Positions 15,271 to 22,505 of a stretch of 25,769 nucleotides of DNA are shown piece by piece. Made by a program: the position numbers and the translations under genes. Position 1 is the first letter of the stretch, and the number at the start of each line of letters is the position of its first letter. The DNA is from Gemmatimonadaceae bacterium (GTDB lineage Bacteria; Latescibacterota; UBA2968; UBA8231): assembly GCA_002726335.1 (NCBI GenBank), contig PBSR01000014.1, forward strand, positions 1-25,769, given 5' to 3'. The notes beneath the pieces are model-generated. The model was not told the origin of the DNA. It saw nothing but the letters and a program-made list of their open reading frames with translations, and ran no database searches.

Positions 15271-15867
15271 TCAGTCCGGTGACGAGCGATCAGCCGATTC
15301 GTCGAAGGTCTCCTCCAGTAGAGACAGCGACTTGCGCACACCCGTGTTCAGCGCCCGCACCGACATGGTAGCACCTGTGATGTTGATGATATCCCGGTTG
15401 ATCCGGATCGGGTCGCGGCCATCCTTGCCGCGATACTGGCGCAGGAACCGCTGCCGGCGAACCTCGCCACCGCGACTCTCGCGGTACACCAGGATAGCCA
15501 CGCTGGACACTCGGTACTGCAGGTCGACGGCGACGAGGTAGGTGATCGGACGATACTTGCCGATCTCTTCGTCGATGACGGCGTATCCGAGGGACCCTCC
15601 CGTCGAGTCGTGGGCAATATAGACGGCGGCAGAATCACCCACAAAGGCACGGACCCCCCGTTGGGCCAACCGCGCGCAGAGGCTGTCTGTCAGTACTGTG
15701 AACTGCTCCTCGAAGCGCGTCGCCTGCGGATAGGCCCGAGTCAGAGCCTCTTCCGCGGAAAGAAAGACCTGCACGTCGCCGATCTGCTCCGGCGTCGGTT
15801 CGGCGACGACGGCGACAGCGGTCAGAAACAGTGCCGCAACCGGGGTAGATCGAAAGGCCTGTGGCAT
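15271..15867 (-). CDS. Exported FMN-binding domain protein (RnfG/NqrC-like)
   Basis: The 198-residue protein starts with a signal peptide (about residues 1-22, ending VAVVA), so it acts outside the cytoplasmic membrane. The C-terminal half is an FMN-binding domain: YRESRGGEV (128-136), FLRQYRGKDGRD (141-152), then INITGATMS (161-169). In this family the last Thr of [ST]GAT (T167 here) is the site where ApbE attaches FMN covalently through a phosphodiester bond. Related proteins, RnfG and NqrC, move electrons in membrane complexes, and others serve in extracellular electron transfer and iron reduction. No ApbE gene is in the window. The gene begins four bases after the porin stop and is followed by the four-helix membrane protein, which argues for a shared envelope redox function. 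Function beyond FMN binding is inference. Confidence 0.85.
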   Translation of the reverse strand: MPQAFRSTPVAALFLTAVAVVAEPTPEQIGDVQVFLSAEEALTRAYPQATRFEEQFTVLTDSLCARLAQRGVRAFVGDSAAVYIAHDSTGGSLGYAVIDEEIGKYRPITYLVAVDLQYRVSSVAILVYRESRGGEVRRQRFLRQYRGKDGRDPIRINRDIINITGATMSVRALNTGVRKSLSLLEETFDESADRSSPD

Positions 15868-15871
15868 GGAT

Positions 15872-16930
15872 CTAGAAATAGGAGGCCAGGGACAGAATCA
15901 GGCCGCTGCTGTCATCGTCCTGGTCGTAGATCTCATAGTCGAGTTTGATGACCGTTTCTTCCTCCGGGCGGAAGTTCAGCCCCAGGGTGGTTCGGGTCTC
16001 GTCGGTCGCCCCCAGGTCGATGTGATCGTAGCGTGCCGTCACGGTGAAGATGGAATTCACAAACGACAGCCGGCCCGGGAGGAAATGGTAGGCCGCCTGC
16101 GCGTAGTAGCCGGAACGCTCATCCTCCGCGGCACCGTCGATGCTGGCCGTGGCAAACTCCCCCCGCAGCTCGAAGGGGCCCCGGTTCCAGGAGGCATCGG
16201 CGGCGAGAATCGACAGATTGTGATCACCCGCGTCATCGTAGGCTCCCACGTGGAATGAGCCGCCCACGTCCAGACCCAGTGCAGGCGAGTAGTTCAGCCG
16301 GCCGACGATCGACTTGTCCTCGTTGTTGTCCTGCTTCTGGCTGCCTCGCCCGGAGCGGATGCGGGTAGCCGCTGCTTCGCCAAAGCCGTTGACCAGATAG
16401 AGTTCGTAGCCGACGACGGCGGTTTCGCTCGGGTACAGTGTCCCGAACAATCCCATCCCCGACTCGCTCAATGTCGTAGGTATGATCTCCCGCGCCATCA
16501 ACGGCCGGTTCGTCAGGTCGTTGAGCGGGCTGTCGTGGATCAGGTTGAAGCGACCCAGGGGCGACAGGATGACACCCCCGCGGAACGTGGCTGCTTCGTG
16601 GAACGTGATGTCCAGCGTGGCATATTCGAGCTTGACCTCGCCGTCACCGTCGACATTGCCGCCATGTTCGAACTCGATCTCCGCCGACACGTGGATCCCG
16701 TCGCTCACTTCACTGAACAGGAACGGGATGAAGCGATGCTGGTCGAAGGTCTTCTTCTTTTCGTTCCAGAACAGCTCGTGATCGATGTACCCACCCACGG
16801 CGGTACCGCCTGTGGTCCCTTTGAGATAGGGCTTGTCGTACACGCCGCCCTGAACGGCTGGCCGCTCTGAGGCATGGGCCGTCACCGCCAGCGTGCACAG
16901 GACCATCGCCAGATCTGTCAGTCGTCTCAT
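15872..16930 (-). CDS. Outer-membrane beta-barrel porin-like protein
   Basis: The ATG at 16930 (MRRLTDLAMVLCTLAVTAHAS) gives a clean signal peptide and 352 residues; the longer frame from 16999 would put a hydrophilic tail ahead of it. The mature protein is made of alternating-residue beta strands such as VKLEYATLDITF, TAVVGYELYLVNGF and FTVTARYDHIDL, with acidic turns (DQDDDSS), and ends in Phe (SLASYF), the usual signal for outer-membrane insertion. It resembles the phosphate-selective or general porin class of unassigned 14-18-strand barrels. Its cargo is unknown. It is the first gene of the minus-strand operon and its start lies about 80 bases from a perfect 22-bp palindrome that is also found as a variant upstream of feoA, so it is probably metal-regulated. 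Confidence 0.83.
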   Translation of the reverse strand: MRRLTDLAMVLCTLAVTAHASERPAVQGGVYDKPYLKGTTGGTAVGGYIDHELFWNEKKKTFDQHRFIPFLFSEVSDGIHVSAEIEFEHGGNVDGDGEVKLEYATLDITFHEAATFRGGVILSPLGRFNLIHDSPLNDLTNRPLMAREIIPTTLSESGMGLFGTLYPSETAVVGYELYLVNGFGEAAATRIRSGRGSQKQDNNEDKSIVGRLNYSPALGLDVGGSFHVGAYDDAGDHNLSILAADASWNRGPFELRGEFATASIDGAAEDERSGYYAQAAYHFLPGRLSFVNSIFTVTARYDHIDLGATDETRTTLGLNFRPEEETVIKLDYEIYDQDDDSSGLILSLASYF

Positions 16931-17007
16931 GGTGCAGTAGTTCCCTCTGTCTGTGAGTGAGCCTGGTGGTCCCCCACCAGTTCGGTTCGTGTCTGTCATA
17001 TCTACCG

Positions 17008-17029
17008 AATGTTTGGCATGCCAAACATT
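17008..17029. promoter_or_regulatory. Perfect 22-bp palindromic operator, porin side
   Basis: The sequence is perfectly self-complementary over 22 bases with the core TTTGGCATGCCAAA. It lies about 80 bases upstream of the porin ATG. A second site with the same half-sites and spacing lies next to feoA, which makes a dimeric regulator likely. Length and symmetry fit DtxR/MntR- or Fur-type metal regulators; which one is not decided by sequence. Confidence 0.7.
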
Positions 17030-17122
17030 TGGATGGTCAACGTAACCAGATCCCTGGTAGAGGTCAAGGGGAATCGCGTAGCCTCTCCGGTCCGCCTCAA
17101 GTTAACGTGGCGCGAATAGTGG

Positions 17123-17150
17123 TTGATTCTCCATCGGACTTGTGTATATT
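17123..17150 (+). promoter_or_regulatory. Candidate sigma-70 promoter for feoAB
   Basis: TTGATT at 17123-17128 and TATATT at 17145-17150 are 16 bases apart, close to the usual -35/-10 layout. The predicted start of transcription, near 17157, is about 12 bases before the second palindrome, so a protein bound there would block transcription. Confidence 0.42.
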
Positions 17151-17168
17151 TGGCCTTACCGACCAACT

Positions 17169-17184
17169 GTTTGGTAGACCAAAC
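17169..17184. promoter_or_regulatory. Operator palindrome, feoA side
   Basis: GTTTGGT-AG-ACCAAAC has two perfect 7-bp arms around two bases. Its core TTTGGTAGACCAAA matches the site at 17012-17025 in half-sites and spacing. It lies just downstream of the candidate promoter and about 36 bases before the feoA ATG, a position suited to repression. Confidence 0.68.
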
Positions 17185-17220
17185 TAATCTTGTGGCTTCC
17201 GAACAACGAGGACCAGCGAG

Positions 17221-17505
17221 ATGATGAGCTTCCTGCCGTGGCGACGCCATGCCGCCGAAACCAACCTGCACGAGGGTGCCCTGTCCGAATGGCGACGGGG
17301 TCGAGACGCGATCGTCGTCGATGTGCCCTGGGCCGATCGTCTTTCCTGCAGACTTAGAGAACTCGGTCTGTTGCCCGGGGTTCGATTGCGCGTCCTGCGC
17401 ACCGGCACCCGGCTCGTAATTCAGGTTGGCGAGGCCCGCCTCGCCCTGCGCCGGGCGGATGCGGCAGCCATCCGCGTCGCCGCCGCCGAACCCACCGTCC
17501 TCTAG
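17221..17505 (+). CDS. feoA: FeoA ferrous iron transport accessory protein
   Basis: The 94-residue protein has a FeoA SH3-like core after a 20-25-residue leader: LSCRLRELGLLPGVRLRVLRTGTRLVIQVGEARLALRRADAAAI holds the standard LxxLGLxxG turn, the beta strands and the final LRRxxAAxI. FeoA is a small cytoplasmic partner that supports FeoB. The tandem ATGATG at 17221 allows starts one codon apart; GAGGACC upstream is a modest ribosome binding site. feoB follows within 25 bases or overlaps. The upstream palindrome suggests repression by metal. The assignment rests on the core motif and on its position before feoB. Confidence 0.9.
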   Translation: MMSFLPWRRHAAETNLHEGALSEWRRGRDAIVVDVPWADRLSCRLRELGLLPGVRLRVLRTGTRLVIQVGEARLALRRADAAAIRVAAAEPTVL

Positions 17506-17527
17506 CTCCATCCCCCTCTTGCAGCCC

Positions 17528-19714
17528 GTGCGCGCCACCCCGGCGACCCGCACGGTTGCCCTGATCGGCAACCCGAACACGGGCAAGACCACTCTCTTCA
17601 ACGCTCTCACGGGACTGTCGCAACGGATAGGTAACTATCCAGGCGTGACCGTGGAACGCAAGACCGGTTCTGTCGACCTGTCCGACAGCACACGGATCGA
17701 GATGGTGGATCTGCCGGGCACCTACAGCCTGTCGGCTGATTCACCCGACGAAATGATCGCCGTCGATGTCCTCTTCGATGAAGGCGATGATACGCCGATC
17801 GACGCCGTCGTAGCCATCGTCGATGCCACCAACCTGCGACGCAATCTATACCTCGTCTCCCAGGTGCTCGAGGCGGGCCTGCCGCTGATTGTCGCCCTCA
17901 ACATGACCGATATCGCCGCCGCCCACGGTATCCATATCAACGCCGGGTTCCTGTCGGACAGACTGGGTGTGCCGGTGATTGCCATCGTTGCCCAACGACG
18001 TCAGGGCATCGACGAACTGCGTGGAGCACTGACGCGGGTTCTGACCGAGCCGTGGCAGCCGCCGCCGACGGCCCGGATGCCGGACGATCTGACGCAGCAG
18101 GTACACAGCACCCTGCGGTTGACCGAGTCGAGGGAGGGAGTGCGCCCTCTCACCGGCCCCCAGGCCCTGCGCGCCCTGGTCGACGATGGTGGCGTCGCCG
18201 AAGAACGACTGATCGCCGCCGGCGGCCCGGACATGGCCCGCCAGTTATCCGACCGGCGCCGTGCTGTCGGTGTTTCCGCGCCCCTGTCCACCATCGAGTC
18301 TGAGGCTCGTTATGCGTGGATCGAAGCCACTCTCGATGGATGCGTGCGCCATGACGACGAACTGCGCACCAGTCGCTCCGACGGGATCGACAGGATCCTC
18401 ACCCACCGCCTGGTGGGTCTCGTCGTCTTCCTCGGTATCAGCGCCGCACTGTTCCAGGGAATCTACTCGTGGTCGGCGCCAATGATGGACGGCATCGAAC
18501 AGTTGTTTGCCAGCCTCGGCGGTGCCGTAGCCGGCGCTCTGCCTGATGGGGCATTGCGCAGCATGATCGTCGACGGCGTGATCGCCGGCGTCGGTGGTGT
18601 CCTCATCTTCCTGCCGCAGATCGCCTTGCTGTTTCTGATGATCTCGATCCTCGAAGACTGCGGTTATATGGCCCGCGCCGCCTTGCTGATGGACCGGCTC
18701 CTCGGCAACCTGGGACTGTCGGGTCGCTCCTTCATCCCCCTGCTGTCGAGCTTTGCCTGCGCCGTGCCGGGCGTGATGGCGGCGCGCACCATCGCCGATC
18801 GACGGGACCGCTTCGTGACGATCCTGGTCGCGCCTCTGATGAGTTGCTCGGCGCGACTCCCCGTGTACGTGCTGTTCATCGCCGCCTTCATCCCCGATCG
18901 CACGATTCTGGGTGGCTGGGTCGGACTGCAGGGACTGACACTGCTTGCCATGTACGGTGTCGGTACCCTCATCGCCGTACCCGTGGCCCTCGTACTGCGC
19001 CTGACCCTTCTTCGCGGCACCTCGAGCCCGTTCCTGCTGGAACTGCCTGCCTACAACTGGCCGACGCCGCGTACGGTGCTGCTCCGTGTCTACGGGAGTT
19101 GCCGCGCCTTTGTCGTGCGCGCCGGCAGTGTCATCCTCGCCGCCACGATCGTCATGTGGGCCCTGGCCTACTACCCCCACTCAGATGACATCAGCCTTCG
19201 GTTTGAGACGGAAAGGGCAGTTGTCTCCTCCCTTGCCGGACCAGAGCGCGATGCTGCCCTGGAGCGGCTCCACCTGTCTGAGGCCGCGGCCCATCTCGAG
19301 GCGAGCCTGCTGGGGCAGGCAGGGCACTTCTTCCAGCCGTTGTTCGAACCGATGGGATGGGACTGGCGCATCGGTATGGCAACGCTGGCCTCCTTTCCGG
19401 CGCGTGAGATCATCATCTCGGCGCTGGGTACGATCTACAGTCTTGGCGGTGATCACGACGAGACCTCCGGCGCCATGCGCCGCGGCCTGCAGGAGGCGAC
19501 GCATGCCGATGGCCGGCCTGTCTTCACCGTGCCGGTGGCATTGTCGGTCATGGTCTTCTTCGCCCTCTGCGCTCAGTGCATGTCGACCCTGGCCGTCATC
19601 CAGCGCGAGACCAGATCCTGGGGTTGGGCGGCATTCTCCTTTGTGTACATGACGGTCCTCGCCTACGTCGCCGCCTACGGCGTCTATCGGCTGGGGCTCT
19701 GGCTGGATTGGTAG
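17528..19714 (+). CDS. feoB: FeoB ferrous iron transporter with GTPase domain
   Basis: FeoB carries Fe2+ into the cytoplasm. The G-protein part has G1 at GNPNTGKTT (14-22), G3 at DLPGTYS and G4 at NMTD. The membrane part shows the diagnostic FACAVPGVMAAR and APLMSCSARLPVYVLF gate segments, and FPAREIIISALGTIYSLG near the end, with about eight hydrophobic segments overall. The start is not certain. The frame is open upstream into feoA, but P-loop spacing favours the GTG at 17528 (728 residues), with a TTG at 17519 or the ATG at 17459 as alternatives; none has a strong ribosome binding site, so coupling to feoA translation is likely. The length is in the normal range (E. coli FeoB has 773). It forms an operon with feoA and the following Cys-rich gene. 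Confidence 0.93.
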   Translation: MRATPATRTVALIGNPNTGKTTLFNALTGLSQRIGNYPGVTVERKTGSVDLSDSTRIEMVDLPGTYSLSADSPDEMIAVDVLFDEGDDTPIDAVVAIVDATNLRRNLYLVSQVLEAGLPLIVALNMTDIAAAHGIHINAGFLSDRLGVPVIAIVAQRRQGIDELRGALTRVLTEPWQPPPTARMPDDLTQQVHSTLRLTESREGVRPLTGPQALRALVDDGGVAEERLIAAGGPDMARQLSDRRRAVGVSAPLSTIESEARYAWIEATLDGCVRHDDELRTSRSDGIDRILTHRLVGLVVFLGISAALFQGIYSWSAPMMDGIEQLFASLGGAVAGALPDGALRSMIVDGVIAGVGGVLIFLPQIALLFLMISILEDCGYMARAALLMDRLLGNLGLSGRSFIPLLSSFACAVPGVMAARTIADRRDRFVTILVAPLMSCSARLPVYVLFIAAFIPDRTILGGWVGLQGLTLLAMYGVGTLIAVPVALVLRLTLLRGTSSPFLLELPAYNWPTPRTVLLRVYGSCRAFVVRAGSVILAATIVMWALAYYPHSDDISLRFETERAVVSSLAGPERDAALERLHLSEAAAHLEASLLGQAGHFFQPLFEPMGWDWRIGMATLASFPAREIIISALGTIYSLGGDHDETSGAMRRGLQEATHADGRPVFTVPVALSVMVFFALCAQCMSTLAVIQRETRSWGWAAFSFVYMTVLAYVAAYGVYRLGLWLDW

Positions 19715-19719
19715 GGATC

Positions 19720-19938
19720 GTGCAGACGATCTGGCAGGATCTGCTCACCATCGCCGTGGCCACAGTGTGTGCCGCCTGGGTTCTGTGGACGACACTGGCC
19801 CCCTTCGTGCGCCGGACCGTCAGCGCCTGCGGAACCTGCCCGAGTTGCGATCCGGCAACGGATGCAGTGCCCTCGGCCGCCGCCGAAACCCCACCCGAAG
19901 ACCTGCTGCAGATCGCGCCTCTCGACCCGCCGCGTTGA
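19720..19938 (+). CDS. Small FeoB-associated Cys-rich membrane protein
   Basis: From a GTG at 19720, 5 bases after the feoB stop and preceded by TAGGGATC, the frame codes for 72 residues. Residues 8-30 are a hydrophobic helix (LLTIAVATVCAAWVLW) and are followed by C37-x-x-C40-x-x-C43 (CGTCPSC), then an acidic, proline-rich tail. A single helix plus a short cysteine cluster directly behind feoB is the pattern of the small 'FeoB-associated Cys-rich membrane protein' family, which is thought to support FeoB, perhaps by metal or iron-sulfur sensing. Longer frames that begin inside feoB are not real extensions. The function is inferred from context and pattern. FeoC, the usual enterobacterial partner, is absent. 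Confidence 0.78.
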   Translation: MQTIWQDLLTIAVATVCAAWVLWTTLAPFVRRTVSACGTCPSCDPATDAVPSAAAETPPEDLLQIAPLDPPR

Positions 19939-19945
19939 CCAGACC

Positions 19946-19967
19946 GCGGATTGTCGTGATAATCCGC
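19946..19967 (+). terminator. Hairpin after the feo operon
   Basis: GCGGATT and AATCCGC form a 7-bp stem around an 8-base loop, seven bases past the last feo stop codon. There is no run of T after it, so it is a weak terminator candidate or an mRNA 3' end-stabilising hairpin. Confidence 0.35.
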
Positions 19968-20074
19968 CGGCTACCGCGCCCGGATCGCGCGGAACATCAA
20001 CTCAGGTATTGTCGATCGAGGGAGGGGGATGTGCCATGCCCATAACACCGTGCAGGCCCAGATGGCAGGGCACG

Positions 20075-21157
20075 ATGACGGACCGCGAGCGCTTCAACCG
20101 GCAGATGCACTACGAGTCGGTGGACCGCTGCTTCAACATGGAGTTCGGCTACTGGAATGAGAACTTCACCCAGTGGCCCATCTTCCACGACAACGGCATC
20201 CGCAACAATGCCGAGGCTGACGTGTTCTTCAACTTCGACCGCATTGCCGGCACCGGCGGCCACGTGTGGCTCCATCCCGCCTTTCCGCAGGAGACGGTGG
20301 AGGAGACAGCCACGACCCGGATCCTGAGCAACGCCGACGGTCTGCTGGCCGAAGTCCCCCTCGACGGCCACGACACGATCCCGCACTACATCAAGGCCAC
20401 GGTGGTGACGCCGGAGGACTGGCAGCGCGCCAAGGAGGAGCGCTTCCGACGGGACGACCCGGTGCGCCAGGTCGACGTGGCCGCCGTCATCGAGCGGCAC
20501 CCACCGACCCGTGACTACGCCCTGGGGGTCAACTGCGGCTCCATGATGGGCAAGATCCGCGACATGCTCACCTTCGAAGGTCTGGCCTATGCCATCTACG
20601 ACTACCCCGACATGGTGGAGGACATGGTCGAGACCTGCTGCGTTCTGGTGGAGGACGCCCTGGACCAGATCCTGCCGCACGTGGACGTGGACTACGGCAC
20701 CGGATGGGAGGACATCTGCTTCAAGAATGGCCCCATCGTCAACATGGACTTCTATACGAACGTGGCGATGCCGCGATACAAACGCATCGGCGACAAGCTA
20801 CACGCCGCCGGCATCGACCTGTGGTACACCGACTGTGACGGTGACGTGCGGCCGCTGATCCCCGGTTTCCTCGAGGTGGGCATCAACTGCCTGTTCCCCT
20901 ACGAGGTGAACTCCTGCGTGCACCCGGCCGAGCTGCTGAGCGAATACGGCCAGGAGCTGGGCATCATGGGCGGCATCGACAAGCTGGAGCTGGCCAAGGG
21001 CAGGGAGGCGATCAAAGCCTACCTGCAGAGCGTCGACCACCTGGTGGCCCGCGGCGGGTACATCCCCTTCTGCGACCACCGATGCCCGCCTGACGTGGAC
21101 CCGGATGACTACCTCTACTACCTCGATCTCAAAGAGGAGATGTGGGGTCTGAAGTAG
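20075..21157 (+). CDS. Uroporphyrinogen decarboxylase (URO-D)-like protein
   Basis: The 360-residue protein from the ATG at 20075 begins MTDRERFNRQMHYESVDRC, the usual start of the URO-D/methyltransferase superfamily; AGGG five bases upstream supports it. An ATG at 20036 would add 13 residues and has GGAGGGGG 5 to 12 bases upstream. Family landmarks follow: the GWEDICFKNGP block, DCDGDVRPLIPGFLEVGIN, PYEVNSCVHPAELLSEYG and MGGIDKLELAKG. True HemE has different active-site residues, and members of this branch are often corrinoid- or methyl-transfer enzymes or have unknown roles in gene clusters of uncultured bacteria. The Cys/His/Asp residues here could bind a metal. It is a single gene, and its 3' end overlaps that of the opposite YbaK gene by 29 bases. 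Confidence 0.82.
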   Translation: MTDRERFNRQMHYESVDRCFNMEFGYWNENFTQWPIFHDNGIRNNAEADVFFNFDRIAGTGGHVWLHPAFPQETVEETATTRILSNADGLLAEVPLDGHDTIPHYIKATVVTPEDWQRAKEERFRRDDPVRQVDVAAVIERHPPTRDYALGVNCGSMMGKIRDMLTFEGLAYAIYDYPDMVEDMVETCCVLVEDALDQILPHVDVDYGTGWEDICFKNGPIVNMDFYTNVAMPRYKRIGDKLHAAGIDLWYTDCDGDVRPLIPGFLEVGINCLFPYEVNSCVHPAELLSEYGQELGIMGGIDKLELAKGREAIKAYLQSVDHLVARGGYIPFCDHRCPPDVDPDDYLYYLDLKEEMWGLK

Positions 21158-21671
21158 GCGGTCCCCCGTCTGCCTGCCGGCACGGTACATCCAGCACCGA
21201 CCAGTCCTGACGGCAGTGCTCGAACAGCCTCTGCAGACCATCGATCCCGATGGCGAGAGTTGCGGTGTTCACCAGCGGATGACAGTGCAGTGGCTCGGCG
21301 CTGTGCCACACCGACTGGTCGACGACGACCTCCACGGCGCCGGCATCGGCATTCACGATCCCCAGCAGCGTCACCGCCCCGGGTGTCACACCCAGGTGCT
21401 TGAGCAGCCGTTCCGGGGACGCCATGCCCAGCTTGCTCACTCCGAGCGTGCGTGCCAGCGCCTGCAGATCGACCCGCGCCTGCGAGCCCACGACGACGAG
21501 AAAGTGACGCCGACCCTTGGCGTCGCGGACGAAGAGGTTCTTGGTGTGCACCCCCGCCAGGGGCGGCACCAGGGCTTCGGCCTCTTCATAGGTATAGACG
21601 GCCGGATGCTCGACGCGCTCGTAGGAGATGCCCAGTCGTCGCAGGAGCGCGAGGAGCTCAGCCTCGTTCAT
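21129..21671 (-). CDS. YbaK/ProX-type aminoacyl-tRNA deacylase
   Basis: The 180-residue protein starts MNEAELLALLRRLGISYERVEHPAVYTYEEA, like ProX/PrdX-type editing proteins. The YbaK core continues with HTKNLFVRDAKGRRHFLVV (the Lys in TKNLF is the expected catalytic lysine), then LGVSKLGMASPERLLKHLGVTPGAVTLLG, which forms the usual beta-alpha core. Members remove wrongly attached amino acids, such as alanine on tRNA-Pro, in the cytoplasm. The substrate is inferred from family only. The last 25 residues past the core are low-complexity and reach into the opposite URO-D gene. Its ATG overlaps the stop of the epimerase-like gene by four bases, so it is coupled to a sugar or secondary-metabolite dehydrogenase pair, an unusual setting for an editing factor. 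Confidence 0.86.
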   Translation of the reverse strand: MNEAELLALLRRLGISYERVEHPAVYTYEEAEALVPPLAGVHTKNLFVRDAKGRRHFLVVVGSQARVDLQALARTLGVSKLGMASPERLLKHLGVTPGAVTLLGIVNADAGAVEVVVDQSVWHSAEPLHCHPLVNTATLAIGIDGLQRLFEHCRQDWSVLDVPCRQADGGPPTSDPTSPL

Positions 21672-22495
21672 TGAAGTCTCTGTGCCACGAAGCCGAGCTC
21701 GGCTTCGATCCGACTCACGTCATAGACAGAATCATGCTCGCGCCCGGGCTGTGCATAGTGCGACAGATCGACGTCGTTGCCCCACCAGTTGCCGAGGATG
21801 TCGGCCACGGGAGCCGCGACCCAGGCCACGGGGCTGGCGGCATTGAAAATGCGGACGCCGGGCTGGCATGCCGATTCTGCGGCCATCTGAAAGGCGCGAA
21901 CGGCGTCGCTGCGGGCCATGATGGTGATGCTGCCGAGAGCCCACGGAGTCATGGGGCTCACTTGTTTTGGGGCGGGCATGTTCTCGTCCGGGCTCACCGA
22001 AGACAGGCGCAGGTTGATCACGTCGATGTCGGGGTTCTGTCGCTGGTAATACCTGGTGACCTCCTCCATTAGATACTTGGAGAATCCGTAACCGTCGCGG
22101 TCGAGGCAGGGGTGTTCGTCGGGGATGGGGAGCTGAAGGGGTCTGAACTCCGGACTCTGGAAGCCAACGACAGCGATAGAACTGGCCAGGACGAACTTCG
22201 TGCAGCCACGGTCCATCAGATAACGCATCAGGCAGCGCGTGCCCTCGACGTTGACCAGCAGGCCGTCGCGCTCCAGGCAACCGCCTGTCACGGCGGCGAG
22301 GTGGACCACCGTATCGATGGCGTGGTCGTCGAGCTGGCGCAGATCCTCGAAGTGGCCGAAGTCACCGCGAATCCAGGGCAGATCCAGCTCAGGGTTCCTG
22401 CGGCTCATACAGAGGACCTCGTGTTGTGCCGACATGGCCTCTGCCAGGGCTCGACCGATAAAGCCGCTGGTTCCGGTGATCAGTACTGTGCTCAC
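21668..22495 (-). CDS. NAD-dependent epimerase/dehydratase (extended SDR)
   Basis: The GTG at 22495 is the chosen start: GGAG lies six bases before it, and the nucleotide-binding TGTSGFIG (residues 7-14) follows at the normal distance, giving 275 residues. Longer frames run into the upstream gene. The catalytic Tyr-x-x-x-Lys is YGFSK and the catalytic Ser is in LASSIAV. The fold is extended SDR, like UDP-sugar epimerases; the NAD(P) glycine pattern fits NAD. The sugar or other substrate cannot be named. The gene starts 10 bases after the dehydrogenase stop and overlaps YbaK by ATGA, so three genes read as one transcript. Confidence 0.86.
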   Translation of the reverse strand: MSTVLITGTSGFIGRALAEAMSAQHEVLCMSRRNPELDLPWIRGDFGHFEDLRQLDDHAIDTVVHLAAVTGGCLERDGLLVNVEGTRCLMRYLMDRGCTKFVLASSIAVVGFQSPEFRPLQLPIPDEHPCLDRDGYGFSKYLMEEVTRYYQRQNPDIDVINLRLSSVSPDENMPAPKQVSPMTPWALGSITIMARSDAVRAFQMAAESACQPGVRIFNAASPVAWVAAPVADILGNWWGNDVDLSHYAQPGREHDSVYDVSRIEAELGFVAQRLQ

Positions 22496-22505
22496 AGGTA
22501 TCTCC

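Larger units (their letters stand above)
16931..17220. promoter_or_regulatory. Divergent control region between the porin operon and feoAB
   Basis: This 290-base stretch has no gene. It separates the porin operon (minus) from feoA (plus) and holds both operator-like palindromes listed below, one near each gene. The feoA side has a plausible promoter. On the porin side TTGACC-like sequences occur on the minus strand (near 17035 and 17073) but I could not pair either with a convincing -10 box. Confidence 0.65.

Noticed and set aside
14751..15341. N-terminal extension of the hydantoinase frame by 197 residues
   Set aside because: This stretch runs through the four-helix protein gene in another frame; the family start (KAWQIRVDTGGTFTD) coincides with the TGATG overlap at 14750.
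17030..17168. Further TTTGG half-sites (near 17028 and 17149) as a third operator
   Set aside because: Their partner half-sites are at different spacing, so they do not form the same palindrome.
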